Below, piece after piece: positions 34,878 to 43,841 of a DNA stretch of 64,000 bases (the first letter of the stretch is position 1; the number at the start of each line of letters is the position of its first letter). Below the pieces are notes generated by a model. It saw only the letters and a program-made list of their open reading frames with translations. It searched no databases and was not told where the DNA came from. The DNA comes from an uncultured Paracoccaceae bacterium (lineage in GTDB: Bacteria; Pseudomonadota; Alphaproteobacteria; Rhodobacterales; Rhodobacteraceae): positions 1-64,000 of the forward strand of contig CANLSM010000014.1 of assembly GCA_947493745.1 (NCBI GenBank), written 5' to 3'. Made by a program: the position numbers and the translations under genes.

Positions 34878-35828
34878 TCAGATGTTGAGCTGGTAGGAGG
34901 CGGGCGTGTAGGTGAACCCGTCTCCTGACGCCTCGACATAGCCCAAGGCGGGATAGGGCATGTGATAGCCGGTGAACGGGATCTTGTCGGCGGCGATCAT
35001 GCCGAAAAGCTCGCGCCGGGTCGCCGTTGCCTGATCCGCGTCGGCATCGAAGGAGAAGCTCCAGTCCGGTCGCTGGAGGGCAAGCACGAAATGGTTGGCC
35101 GCATCGGCGGTCAGCAACAGGCGCTGGCCGTTGCTTTCAATGTGATAGGCCATGTGGCCGGGGGTGTGACCGAAGGCTCCGACGGCTTCAATGCCGCTGA
35201 CAACAGCATCGCCGGGATTGATGAAGGTGGTCTTCTCCGCCAGAGGGACGACCATGGACTGAACCATGGTATAGATCCGCTCGGCAGGCGTGCCGACGCG
35301 ATCCTGGCTGGACCAGAAATTGTACTCATCCGCACCCATGACATAGCGGGCGTTGGGGAATGCAGGTGCATCGCCTTCCATGAGCCCGCCGATATGGTCG
35401 GGATGCATATGGGTGATCACCACGACATCGACCTGATCGGCGGTGTAGCCGGCTGCCTCGATCTGTGCCGTCAACTGACCGAGGGCGGGGCGCGCGCCGG
35501 GACCATTGCCGGTGTCAAAGAGCACAAGCTCGGCGCCGGTGTTGACCAGAACCGGCAGGAAGGTGAACTCGGCCTTGTCGGCGGGCAGGCGGTTTTCGGT
35601 CAGAAGCGCGCGCACCGGCTCAGGGCCTGCGTTCTTGCCGAACATGTTTTCAGGGTTCTCGACCGTTCGCGCCCCGTCGAGAAGGGTCGTGACCTCCATG
35701 CCGCCAAGGGTCACGCGTCGGTACATCGGACGGCTTGCGCCGAGCATGGGTGCCTTTGCGAAACCGGGCATCGCGAGCGCCGATGCGGCCATGCCGCCGA
35801 GCGCTGTCCTGCGGGTAATGATGGTCAT
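34878..35828 (-). CDS. Tat-exported MBL-fold metallohydrolase
   Basis: The protein has 316 residues. A twin-arginine signal (TRRTALGG, hydrophobic stretch, cleavage near FAKA) is followed by a metallo-beta-lactamase domain with THMHPDHIGG, the later ligands in GHTPGHMAYH and 'LLLTADAANH', and GYHMP near the end. It resembles the quorum-quenching lactonase and methyl-parathion hydrolase-like exported group. It is predicted to act in the periplasm; the substrate is unknown. It converges on the sulfotransferase gene. Confidence 0.87.
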   Translation of the reverse strand: MTIITRRTALGGMAASALAMPGFAKAPMLGASRPMYRRVTLGGMEVTTLLDGARTVENPENMFGKNAGPEPVRALLTENRLPADKAEFTFLPVLVNTGAELVLFDTGNGPGARPALGQLTAQIEAAGYTADQVDVVVITHMHPDHIGGLMEGDAPAFPNARYVMGADEYNFWSSQDRVGTPAERIYTMVQSMVVPLAEKTTFINPGDAVVSGIEAVGAFGHTPGHMAYHIESNGQRLLLTADAANHFVLALQRPDWSFSFDADADQATATRRELFGMIAADKIPFTGYHMPYPALGYVEASGDGFTYTPASYQLNI

Positions 35829-35999
35829 GACATATCCTCCTCTGAATTGGGGCTTTCGGGATCAAATGTGGCGCAAGTGCCGATCGTCGAGGCCGGAGAG
35901 GGAAAATAACTGTTTCCGTTCGCCCGGGGCGGATCCGCCGCGCAGACCTCTGCCTCCACGATCCATGAGGCGCAGCAATCGCTGCACCGTTGGTTCCGC

Positions 36000-37202
36000 T
36001 CAGGCTGCGGCGCGTTTCGCCATCGCTTCGGCAAACTGCTCGAAAAGGTAGAAACTGTCTTGCGGGCCGGGGCTGGCTTCCGGGTGGTACTGGACCGAAA
36101 ACACCGGGCGATCTTTGAGCGCAATACCGCAGTTCGACCCGTCAAAGAGCGAGACATGGGTCTCGACCACGTCTTCGGGCAGGCTTTGCGCGTCAACCGC
36201 GAAACCGTGGTTCATCGAGGTGATCTCGACCTTGCCGGAGCGCTTGTCCTTCACCGGATGGTTCGCGCCGTGATGGCCATGGTTCATTTTCAGGGTCCGG
36301 CCACCCAGGGCGAGGGCCAGCATCTGGTGGCCGAGGCAGATACCAAAGACCGGCAGATCGGTGGTTTCGATGATCTCGCGGATCATCGGGACAGCGTATT
36401 CCCCCGTTGCCGCGGGATCGCCCGGACCGTTGGAGAGAAACACGCCGTCGGGATTGTGCGAGAGGACGTCCTCCACCGTGGCGGTCGCCGGCAGGACCGT
36501 GACATCGCAACCGGCCGATGCCAGACACCGCAGGATATTGCGCTTGGCGCCGTAGTCCACGGCAACAACCTTGTGGACCGGCTTTGTCTGTTGCGGGAAG
36601 CCATCGGGCCATGCCCAGCGGGCCTGGTTCCAGCTATAGGCCGCGTCGCAGGTCACATCGCGGGCCAGATCGAGACCTTCCAGTCCGCTGAAACCGCGGG
36701 CCCGTTCATGGAGCGCCTGAATATCGAAATTGCCGTCTGCCGCGTGTTGAAGCGCGACATGGGGCGCGCCCTGATGGCGGATGGCGCGGGTCAGACGACG
36801 GGTATCCACGCCGCCCATGCCGATGCGGCCCTGATCCTTCAGCCAGTCCGAGAGATGGCTCGCCGCCCGCCAGTTCGAGGGCTGGGTCGGCTGCCAGCGC
36901 ACGATCATGCCGGCGGCGATTGGGGTGCCTGCCTCGTCATCCTCGGCATTCACACCGACATTGCCGACATGCGGGAAGGTGAAGGTGACGATCTGACCCG
37001 CATATGACGGGTCGGTCATGATCTCCTGATAGCCGGTCATGGCGGTGTTGAAGCAGAGCTCCGCCACGCTCCGGCCTTCGGCTCCGAAGCCATGCCCGTA
37101 GAAGGTCTGGCCATCTGCAAGGACCAGGCAAGCCGTCGGTTTTTTTCGCTGTTCTGAGGGACTTACGGTGGCATCAGCGGGTGAGATGGTCTGGCTCATC
37201 AT
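36000..37202 (-). CDS. carA: Carbamoyl-phosphate synthase small subunit
   Basis: The protein is 400 residues from the first of two consecutive ATGs (37202, 37199) that follow a ggagg box; the second has the better spacing. The CPSase_sm_chain domain ('CLVLADGQTFYGHGFGAEG', TGYQEIMTDPSYAGQI) precedes the class I glutamine amidotransferase, with nucleophile Cys in FGICLGHQML and the His-Glu pair in VQYHPEASPGPQDS. It supplies ammonia to CarB for arginine and pyrimidine synthesis. carB is not adjacent. Confidence 0.96.
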   Translation of the reverse strand: MMSQTISPADATVSPSEQRKKPTACLVLADGQTFYGHGFGAEGRSVAELCFNTAMTGYQEIMTDPSYAGQIVTFTFPHVGNVGVNAEDDEAGTPIAAGMIVRWQPTQPSNWRAASHLSDWLKDQGRIGMGGVDTRRLTRAIRHQGAPHVALQHAADGNFDIQALHERARGFSGLEGLDLARDVTCDAAYSWNQARWAWPDGFPQQTKPVHKVVAVDYGAKRNILRCLASAGCDVTVLPATATVEDVLSHNPDGVFLSNGPGDPAATGEYAVPMIREIIETTDLPVFGICLGHQMLALALGGRTLKMNHGHHGANHPVKDKRSGKVEITSMNHGFAVDAQSLPEDVVETHVSLFDGSNCGIALKDRPVFSVQYHPEASPGPQDSFYLFEQFAEAMAKRAAA

Positions 37203-37388
37203 GGGACCTCCGAAGCTAAAGTCGCCGGACACTACTTGGCACAGCAGAGGGGGTCAAGGATTCTTAAATTTATATTAATTTGCGTGATAACAACAGCTTA
37301 TGAGGTGGTGCAAAGATTGCCGTTTGTCCGTTCTTCTCGTATAAATCCGCCTCCTGCAGGTGTGGCCTGCGAAACCGATGGTACCAGA

Positions 37389-37844
37389 ATGATCCGCTCA
37401 CGTCTTTCGCAAGAACTCAAGGAAGCGATGAAAGCCAAGGACCCGACCCGGCTTTCGACCCTGCGTCTGATTCATGCCGCGATCAAGGATCGCGACATTG
37501 CCGCGCGATCGGAGGACAACGCGGAGGGCGTGAATGATACCGAGATCCTCTCGATTCTGGGCAAGATGATCAAGCAGCGCCAGGACAGTGCGACGGCTTA
37601 TGAGGAGGCGGGGCGGATTGAACTGGCGGAGCGGGAACAGGCGGAGAGCGATGTGATCCGCGAGTTTCTTCCCAAGCAGTTGTCGGACGCGGATGTGCAG
37701 GCGGCGATTTCCGCGGCCATCACAGAGACCGGTGCGTCATCCATTCGCGATATGGGCAAGATCATGGGCGTTCTCAAGGCACGCTACGCCGGGCAGATGG
37801 ATTTCGGCAAGGTGGGCGCGCAGGTCAAGGCATCGTTGGGATAG
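37389..37844 (+). CDS. yqeY: GatB/YqeY domain protein
   Basis: The protein has 151 residues from ATG 37389. It shows MIRSRLSQELKEAMKAKD, LRLIHAAIKDRDIAAR, 'ILGKMIKQRQDSATAYEEAGR' (in part) and the C-terminal IRDMGKIMGVLKARYAGQMD, the complete YqeY pattern related to the GatB tail domain that binds tRNA. The exact role is unknown; it is often near dnaG or carA. The 186-base gap between carA and this start contains no strong ribosome binding site for longer versions. Confidence 0.92.
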   Translation: MIRSRLSQELKEAMKAKDPTRLSTLRLIHAAIKDRDIAARSEDNAEGVNDTEILSILGKMIKQRQDSATAYEEAGRIELAEREQAESDVIREFLPKQLSDADVQAAISAAITETGASSIRDMGKIMGVLKARYAGQMDFGKVGAQVKASLG

Positions 37845-37847
37845 GGA

Positions 37848-37885
37848 TTTTCGCCTCCGGCGGGGATATTTACAGAAAAATGAAG
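37848..37885. repeat. Dispersed Rhodobacterales-type intergenic repeat
   Basis: The sequence around cgcctccggcggggatattt between the convergent yqeY and DUF2244 genes has the form of a short repeat I recall at many gene ends in Roseobacter and Rhodobacter genomes. The core cgcctccggcg is a small hairpin and the flanks carry T runs on both sides, as expected for a bidirectional terminator. It overlaps the last codons of the DUF2244 gene. Only one copy was noticed in this window. Confidence 0.5.
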
Positions 37886-38430
37886 CTGGGGGCGTGGAGC
37901 GCCCGGAGGGCTTTTGAGAGGTCGTCTTTAAGGTGGCGTCGCTCTTCGGGGCTCAGGAACGCGCCCAGTTCGATCACCCGCCCGTTGCCGCGCAGTGTCA
38001 GATAGCTTTCCAGATGGCGGGTGTCCTTGATCTGGATATCCACCCAGAAAGGGTTTGCGTGCCATCGGCGGACCTCGCCGCGCGGCTCGATCCGTTCCAC
38101 CGTGACGAGATCGGGCCAGAGGCGGAGCGTCTCGGTGAGCCTGCCGTCGCGGTAGTTGCGCTTGATCGCTGTATAGAGAGCGATAAGGGCCGCCAGCAGG
38201 AAGGGCAGCATGCCCCAGGCGACCGGTGTTCCCAGAAGCGGGAGGAGCGGGATCGAGAGCCCTGTCGCCACAAAGATCAGGACAGCCTTGAAACCCCGAT
38301 GGCTGAGCGAGCGGTTTGGCCATAGGGTCACCTGATAAACTGGCCTGTCGGTGCGAGCGTAGGGGTCGGAGACATCAAAGGCCGAAGCGTCTGCTCCGGC
38401 CTCTGGATATTTCGGGTCTTCGCTCTGCAT
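37870..38430 (-). CDS. DUF2244 membrane protein
   Basis: The protein has 186 residues; its ATG shares a base with the ctaD stop (TGATG at 38428-38432). Two membrane helices (about 50-67 and 70-88) follow NRSLSHRGFKAVL; the remainder is the DUF2244 core (LRLWPDLVTVERIEPRGEV, 'WVDIQIK', 'RVIELGAFLSPEERR'). DUF2244 proteins recur next to cytochrome oxidase genes in Alphaproteobacteria, so an accessory role in the oxidase is plausible but unproven. Confidence 0.88.
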   Translation of the reverse strand: MQSEDPKYPEAGADASAFDVSDPYARTDRPVYQVTLWPNRSLSHRGFKAVLIFVATGLSIPLLPLLGTPVAWGMLPFLLAALIALYTAIKRNYRDGRLTETLRLWPDLVTVERIEPRGEVRRWHANPFWVDIQIKDTRHLESYLTLRGNGRVIELGAFLSPEERRHLKDDLSKALRALHAPSFIFL

Positions 38431-40070
38431 CAGTGATGCGGGTGTCTGTCCCACATGTCCTGCGTCGGCAGCGTCTCGAACGTGTGTTCGGGCGGCGGGT
38501 TCGGCAGCGTCCATTCCAGCGTATCCGCATGTTCGCCCCAATAGGCGGGCTCGTCCACCCGGACACCGGCACGCAATGTGTAGAACACGATGCCGAAGAA
38601 GAGCAGGAAGGAGGCACCCGAAAGGAATGCGCCATAGCTGGAAATCTTGTTCCAGTAGGCGAAGGCCTCCGGGTAGTCGATGTAGCGGCGCGGCATGCCC
38701 TGGCGGCCCAGGAAGTGCTGTGGGAAGAAGGTGATATTGGCACCGATGAAGAACATCCAGAAATGCACCTTGCCCCAGAATTCCGGATACTGGCGACCGG
38801 ACATCTTGCCGATCCAGTAGTAGGAGCCCGCGAAGATCGCGAAGACGGCGCCGAGGCTCATCACATAGTGGAAATGGGCAACCACGTAGTAGGTGTCGTG
38901 ATAGGCCCGGTCCACAGCTGCCTGGCTGAGCACGATGCCCGTCACACCGCCGAAGGTGAATAGGAAGATGAAGCCGATGGCGAAGAGCATCGGTGTCTTG
39001 AACTCGATCGAACCGCCCCACATCGTTGCAATCCACGAGAAGATCTTGATGCCCGTGGGCACCGCAATCACCATGGTGGCCAGCATGAAATAGGCCTGTT
39101 GGGTCGTGCTCATGCCGACGGTGTACATATGGTGCGCCCAGACAACGAAGCCGAGCGCGCCGATGGCGATCATCGCGAACACCATCGGCAGGTAGCCGAA
39201 GACAGGTTTCCGCGAGAAGGTGGCGACCACGTGGGAGATGATCCCGAAGCCCGGCACGATCACGATGTAGACCTCCGGATGCCCGAAGAACCACAGGATA
39301 TGCTGGTAAAGGACCGGGTCACCGCCGCCGGCTGGATCGAAGAAGGTCGTCCCGAAGTTGCGGTCTGTCAGAAGCATGGTGATGGCACCGGCCAGAACCG
39401 GCAGGGCCAGAAGGATCAGGAAGGCCGTGACCACGATCGACCAGACAAAGAGCGGTGTCTTGAAGATCGTCATGCCAGGTGCGCGCATGTTGAGGAAGGT
39501 CGTGATCATGTTGATCGCACCGAGGATCGAGGAGGCGCCCGAAAGATGCACCGCAAAGATCGCAAGATCCGTCGAGATGCCCTGTTCAGTGGTCGAAAGC
39601 GGCGCGTAGAGCACCCAGCCGATGCCTGAACCAAGCTGCCCGTTGCCGCCTGGCGAGACCACCGAGAGCACCGCCAGCGAGGAGCCCGCGACGAAAAGCC
39701 AGAACGACAGGTTGTTCATCCGCGGGAACGCCATATCCGGCGCGCCGATCATCAACGGCATGAAATAGTTGCCAAATCCGCCGAAGAGTGCCGGGATCAC
39801 CACGAAGAACATCATCAGGATGCCATGGCCGGTGATCATCACATTCCACAAATGGCCGTTGGGCTCGCCGTCGAGCAGCATGTACTGAACGCCGGGCTCC
39901 ATCAGCTCGAGCCGCATATACATCGTGAAGGCGACCGAGATCAGGCCCAGAAGCGCCGATACGACCAGATAGAGGATACCGATGTCTTTGTGGTTGGTGG
40001 ACATGAACCAGCGGGTGAAGAAGCCCCGATTGTCTTCATGTGCGTGAGCATGTGCCGTAGCATCAGCCAT
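38430..40070 (-). CDS. ctaD: Cytochrome c oxidase (aa3) subunit I
   Basis: The protein has 546 residues with about twelve membrane helices. Heme a ligand His is in [12 protein letters not shown]; the CuB site shows [17 protein letters not shown] (His-x3-Tyr, with the cross-linked Tyr) and the later VVWAHHMYT; heme a3 and a ligands are in [10 protein letters not shown]. It reduces oxygen in the inner membrane and pumps protons. Only subunit I is here; ctaC, ctaB and ctaE must be elsewhere. It starts 211 bases after the cytochrome c gene. Confidence 0.97.
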   Translation of the reverse strand: MADATAHAHAHEDNRGFFTRWFMSTNHKDIGILYLVVSALLGLISVAFTMYMRLELMEPGVQYMLLDGEPNGHLWNVMITGHGILMMFFVVIPALFGGFGNYFMPLMIGAPDMAFPRMNNLSFWLFVAGSSLAVLSVVSPGGNGQLGSGIGWVLYAPLSTTEQGISTDLAIFAVHLSGASSILGAINMITTFLNMRAPGMTIFKTPLFVWSIVVTAFLILLALPVLAGAITMLLTDRNFGTTFFDPAGGGDPVLYQHILWFFGHPEVYIVIVPGFGIISHVVATFSRKPVFGYLPMVFAMIAIGALGFVVWAHHMYTVGMSTTQQAYFMLATMVIAVPTGIKIFSWIATMWGGSIEFKTPMLFAIGFIFLFTFGGVTGIVLSQAAVDRAYHDTYYVVAHFHYVMSLGAVFAIFAGSYYWIGKMSGRQYPEFWGKVHFWMFFIGANITFFPQHFLGRQGMPRRYIDYPEAFAYWNKISSYGAFLSGASFLLFFGIVFYTLRAGVRVDEPAYWGEHADTLEWTLPNPPPEHTFETLPTQDMWDRHPHH

Positions 40071-40222
40071 GTTTGCGTACTCCGAGAGACGAATTGTTGT
40101 CTATGCGCACCCTAGAAAAGAAGGGAGTCGCCTGCCTGTTTGGCGCTCACACTAATGTGCACGGCCCTGCACCTCAATCTAAAAACCTCTTGCAACAAAG
40201 CGCATTATTGTCGCGGCTGAAC

Positions 40223-40250
40223 AAAAAACACCCGCCGGACGGGCGGGTGT
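40223..40250 (-). terminator. Intrinsic terminator of the cytochrome c gene
   Basis: On the minus strand acacccgcc and ggcgggtgt form a 9-bp stem with a 5-base loop, followed by six T. It starts 32 bases after the cytochrome c stop and separates that gene from ctaD. The rest of 40071-40281 carries the ctaD promoter. Confidence 0.88.
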
Positions 40251-40281
40251 TTGATGATTTCAGACAGAGTGCCGCGAGGAC

Positions 40282-40716
40282 TTAGCTGCCTTCCTCCGAG
40301 AAGGTTGCGAGATAGGCGGCGACATCGGCTCCGCCATCGCGCAGTTTGAAGGCCATCTTCGAGCGGGCGCTCCTGTCGTCAAGCTGAGTCTGCAGGAATT
40401 TGCGGGGATCCACGACATATTCAGCCAGCGTAGCCTCGTCCCAGGCAAAACCGCCTTCACCCAGAGCGACAAGGCTGTCACCGTATTTGTCAAAGTCTTC
40501 GGCGGACCCGGCTGTCCGTCCGATCACGCCATAGAGGTTCGGCCCGGTCTTGCCGCCTTTGACGAAGGTCTCGTCCGCAGTCGCGATCATGTGACAGCTC
40601 TTGCAACGGTTAAACAGTTTCTCACCCTCTGCGGCATCGCCTGTCGAGTGTCCGTCGGCCAGCGCGAACTGGCTGGTAACAGCAAGTGCTGCTGTCAGAA
40701 TGGCTGTTCTAAGCAT
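40282..40716 (-). CDS. Periplasmic cytochrome c (c2/c550-like)
   Basis: The protein has 144 residues with a signal peptide (about 1-20, ending FALADG). The heme motif CKSCH is near residue 38, and the Met ligand is probably in SKMAFKL. Such class I cytochromes c carry electrons from the bc1 complex to the oxidase; its position before ctaD fits. It is followed by a strong terminator, so it is transcribed separately. Confidence 0.92.
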   Translation of the reverse strand: MLRTAILTAALAVTSQFALADGHSTGDAAEGEKLFNRCKSCHMIATADETFVKGGKTGPNLYGVIGRTAGSAEDFDKYGDSLVALGEGGFAWDEATLAEYVVDPRKFLQTQLDDRSARSKMAFKLRDGGADVAAYLATFSEEGS

Positions 40717-40817
40717 TCAAATCCCCTTGGTTATGGCGTGACGCCTTTGAGAGGGCAGGATAGCTCTTTTCGGCTTGCGGACAAGCCGGACCGGAAAAAC
40801 TTTTGTGACCGCGCATT

Positions 40818-41468
40818 TCATGGCTCAAAGGTTGCATCAAAGGCCTCCTTCAGCGCGATATCGAGATCAGAGAGCGTCATCGGCAGCCCCAGATCGACAA
40901 GACTGGTGACGCCGTACCCCTCGATCCCGCAGGGTATGATGCCGTCATAATGGCTGAGGTCGGGCTCCAGGTTGATCGACACGCCGTGGAAGGTGATCCA
41001 TTTGCGGATGCGCACGCCGATGGCCGCGATCTTGTCCTCGGCCGGGCTGCCATCGGGCAGCGGAGGCTTGTCCGGACGTGCCACCCAGACACCGACGCGA
41101 CCCTCGCGCCGCTCACCCGTCACATTGAACGCGGCCAGCGTGCGGATGACCCAGTCCTCCAGATGCCAGACATATCGGCGGACATCACGGCCGCGCCTGT
41201 TCAGGTCCAGCATCGCATATGCGACGCGCTGACCGGGTCCGTGATAGGTGTATTCGCCGCCGCGCCTGCTCTGAAAGACCTCGAACCGGTCGGGATCGGT
41301 CAGATCTTCCGGCTTTGCGCTGGTTCCGGCGGTGTAAAGGGGCGGGTGCTCCAGCAGCCAGACCAACTCATCGGCTTGTCCCGAGACGATATCCTGCACT
41401 CGGCGCTCCATCGCGGCGAGCGCGTCGGGGTAGGACACAAGCTGATCTGATATCTGCCATTCGGGCAT
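40818..41468 (-). CDS. lipB: Octanoyltransferase LipB
   Basis: The protein has 216 residues. [20 protein letters not shown] and [20 protein letters not shown] form the octanoyl-binding loop; Lys in [14 protein letters not shown] is catalytic and [20 protein letters not shown] carries the remaining conserved residues with Cys in IPCGI. It moves octanoyl groups from acyl carrier protein to lipoyl domains. It is probably monocistronic. Confidence 0.95.
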   Translation of the reverse strand: MPEWQISDQLVSYPDALAAMERRVQDIVSGQADELVWLLEHPPLYTAGTSAKPEDLTDPDRFEVFQSRRGGEYTYHGPGQRVAYAMLDLNRRGRDVRRYVWHLEDWVIRTLAAFNVTGERREGRVGVWVARPDKPPLPDGSPAEDKIAAIGVRIRKWITFHGVSINLEPDLSHYDGIIPCGIEGYGVTSLVDLGLPMTLSDLDIALKEAFDATFEP

Positions 41469-41536
41469 TGCAAGCCGCCTCTTTCTCGACCTTCAGGAAA
41501 GCTGTTTGGCACAGATTGTGAGAGGAGGCGAGGGGA

Positions 41537-41560
41537 CGGGCGGCGGCTGAGCGCCGCCCG
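41537..41560 (-). terminator. Hairpin after the PBP-OmpA gene
   Basis: gggcggcg (41538-41545) and cgccgccc (41552-41559) form a GC-rich stem eight bases after the stop of the minus-strand gene. There is no clear T run. Confidence 0.5.
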
Positions 41561-41567
41561 ACATGTC

Positions 41568-43331
41568 TTAGCGGGTCCAGACCTCGACCCGGCGATTGAT
41601 GCGACGGCCGTTATTGTCATCGTTGCAGGCCGCCGGTGACAGGACGCCGTAGCCGCGAACCGAAAGCGTCACGGCGTTGCGGGTGGCAGGCGACAATTCA
41701 CGAAGAATGGCCTCCCGCACGGTGGCCGCACGCCCTTCGGACAGGATCGCGTTGGCCTCGAACGATCCGATAGAATCGGTGAAGCCCACAAAAACGACCT
41801 CGGCAGGCCGGTTCTCTTCGATATAGGTCGCCACACGTTTCACATCCGCCTGAGCACGCACATCAAGACGCGAGGAACCGAAAGCGAAGCGGAACGTCGA
41901 GGACAGCCGGTTCGAGGACAGCATGTCGACCAGCAGGTTGCGCAGGATGCCGAGCTCGAACGCGTCCGTCGTGGACAGGATCAGATCCTGGGTCCTCTGC
42001 GCCGTGGTGGACTGCTCCTGCTCCGTGACCGACAGATCAATGAAGCCTGCCTTGTTGACCAGCCCGTCAATATCCTCGGAGTCGAGGAAGTTCAGGAACT
42101 CCTGCGCCTCGTCGGAGACATCGCGTCGGCTATATGCATAGAACCGGCGCTGCATGATGTACTCTTCGTTCTTGATCGTGAAGGCGCTTGGCGTGTTGAC
42201 GATGCCACAGGATGAGGCAACCGGAACCGCCTTTGTCCCACGCTGGTTCGAGAAGGGCACAACGCCAATCCCGTTGGGGTCCTCAAGGATCTTCGATGTC
42301 ATCTCGCGCATGGTCTGCACGATGTTGAGATCATCACCAAGCTCCTTGTCGGCGGGTTCCAGCACCAGTTCGTCCACATAGTGGATGGCGGCGTTGGCTT
42401 CGTCGAACGAGTAGACATTGATCGGGGCATTCGGTCCGCCGAGCTCTGCCCAGTTGGTGACCTCGCCTGCGAAGATACGCGGCACATCATCGACGCTGAT
42501 CTGTGTGATCGGGTTGTCGGGCGAGACCGCTACGACGAGCCCTTCCACCGCCAGAACCCGCTCTTGGCCGGGATCGGTGATGTTGCCGCCGCCGTTCCGG
42601 GCGACTTCCTCGATGTCGTCCTCTTCCGCAGGCTCATCGAGGAAAATGATCTCGGCTTCGCTTTCGGCGAGAGCTTCGATCGCTTCTTCTTCCTCTTCGA
42701 TGATCACGCCGTAGAAACGCTCAAGCTCGTTTTCGTCATTGACCAGCTTGATGTTGATGATGTCGAGGTTCTCATCATCATCGTCGTCATCATCATCATC
42801 ATCCGATGCGGCATTGTCGTCGTCATCATCATCGTCGTCGTCTTCACGAGGACCACCCGGAAGGGGTCTGCCGATGTCGTCGGGCAACGCCTCGCCATTG
42901 CCATCGGTGGCAATCGCGATTGCATCAAGCCCCTCGGCGATGCCTTGGGCTATGACGGGCAACAGCTGATCAGCGATACCGGCGGAGGCGACCATCTCGA
43001 AGGTGTATTCAGCGTCATCGTGATCGTCATCATCGTCATCATCATCATCGTCATCGTCTTCCGCGACTTCGGGACAGGCTGCACCGTTGCAGTTGAACAG
43101 ACTTGCCTCGACCCGCATGTTTCCCAGAGGGGTTTTGAGCGTCAGGAAACCGTCATCACTGTCGAGCAATTCGCCCGAAATCCGAAGATCTCCATCTTTT
43201 GACACCAGATTGACCGTTTCCGCATATGCTGCAGTGCTGACAATTGATGTGCTGCAGAGCGCAAGCGCGAAACATGACATTCTTGAGGGTCTTAAGAGCC
43301 GGCGAAGCGGCATTGGGGGCGATATAAGCAT
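41568..43331 (-). CDS. Phosphate-binding-like/OmpA fusion with poly-Asp tracts
   Basis: The protein has 587 residues from ATG 43331 (ggag box nine bases upstream), with a signal peptide ending near AAYA (37). Residues about 110-420 look like a PstS-type periplasmic binding fold (VEGLVVAVSPDNPITQISV, FAGEVTNWAELGGPNAPINV), and residues about 470-587 are an OmpA-like peptidoglycan-binding domain ('VVFVGFTDSIGSFEANAILS', 'RINRRVEVWTR'). The odd part is acidic: 12 Asp, His, 2 Asp at 92-106; 9 Asp at 164-172; 10 Asp at 177-186; and a run of Glu near 215. The acidic tracts interrupt the first lobe and could bind Ca2+ or another cation. The ligand is unknown. Confidence 0.8.
   Translation of the reverse strand: MLISPPMPLRRLLRPSRMSCFALALCSTSIVSTAAYAETVNLVSKDGDLRISGELLDSDDGFLTLKTPLGNMRVEASLFNCNGAACPEVAEDDDDDDDDDDDDHDDAEYTFEMVASAGIADQLLPVIAQGIAEGLDAIAIATDGNGEALPDDIGRPLPGGPREDDDDDDDDDNAASDDDDDDDDDDENLDIINIKLVNDENELERFYGVIIEEEEEAIEALAESEAEIIFLDEPAEEDDIEEVARNGGGNITDPGQERVLAVEGLVVAVSPDNPITQISVDDVPRIFAGEVTNWAELGGPNAPINVYSFDEANAAIHYVDELVLEPADKELGDDLNIVQTMREMTSKILEDPNGIGVVPFSNQRGTKAVPVASSCGIVNTPSAFTIKNEEYIMQRRFYAYSRRDVSDEAQEFLNFLDSEDIDGLVNKAGFIDLSVTEQEQSTTAQRTQDLILSTTDAFELGILRNLLVDMLSSNRLSSTFRFAFGSSRLDVRAQADVKRVATYIEENRPAEVVFVGFTDSIGSFEANAILSEGRAATVREAILRELSPATRNAVTLSVRGYGVLSPAACNDDNNGRRINRRVEVWTR
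42774..42842 (-). repeat. GAY trinucleotide array, second block (poly-Asp)
   Basis: Two adjoining runs of GAT/GAC codons (42774-42803 and 42816-42842) encode Asp tracts at residues 177-186 and 164-172 of the binding-protein/OmpA fusion. Codons are mixed GAT and GAC, which limits slippage but still leaves runs of pure GAT. Confidence 0.85.
43014..43058 (-). repeat. GAY trinucleotide array, first block (poly-Asp)
   Basis: Fifteen codons encode twelve Asp, one His and two Asp. Any slippage here would change the tract by whole residues and keep the frame. Confidence 0.85.
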
Positions 43332-43716
43332 TTTTAGTACTCCAAAAGTCGGACAAAAAAACCGACCAACACAAACAGCTGACGTTGCCCCACCGCGCCA
43401 ACACGTCAAAAGCGAAGCGAGGCAAACATTAACATTTCATGAATACCTATGCATTGCAGGAACTCAAGCGTGATGATGGTAAATGAAGGTGCAATAAGAC
43501 CTTTGTTTAGTATGTTTTCGGTAAGCAAATGTGACCTGCTGGGTAAAAGTCCGTGATCAGGTGCTCTCTTTGGACTGGGTTGGGTCGTAGTGATCAAATG
43601 ACGGGGCGACCGGTCGGTATCCCGCCGGACCTCATGCTGCAAAAGTAAATACGACCGATGACAATTTCGCGCTTCACAAGCCCGAAGGCCTTTGCTATAC
43701 GCCCGCTACCTCAAGT
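43332..43716. other. Intergenic region before tRNA-Leu
   Basis: The 385 bases are AT-richer than their surroundings and show no supported gene. The right end holds a likely tRNA promoter: TTCACA (43673-43678), 16 bases, CTATAC (43695-43700). The left end holds the promoter of the binding-protein/OmpA gene. Confidence 0.5.
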
Positions 43717-43803
43717 GCGGTCGTGGCGGAATTGGTAGACGCGCAGCGTTGAGGTCGCTGTGGGGTAACTCCCGTGGAAGTTCGAGTCTTCTCGACCGCA
43801 CCA
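43717..43803 (+). tRNA. tRNA-Leu (anticodon GAG)
   Basis: The 87 bases fold as a class II tRNA: acceptor gcggtcg / cgaccgc, D arm with ggtagac, anticodon stem cagcg / cgctg with the loop ttgaggt (anticodon GAG at 43751-43753), a long variable arm (tggggtaactcccg) and T arm gttcgagtc. The CCA end is encoded. A promoter lies 10-40 bases upstream. Confidence 0.97.
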
Positions 43804-43841
43804 AGATCCTCTACCGGGCAAATTGACTGAAATTCAGGGCT

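Noticed and set aside
42774-43058. CRISPR-like or tandem-repeat array
   Set aside because: The repeats are GAT/GAC codons in the correct frame of a secreted protein; there are no spacers.
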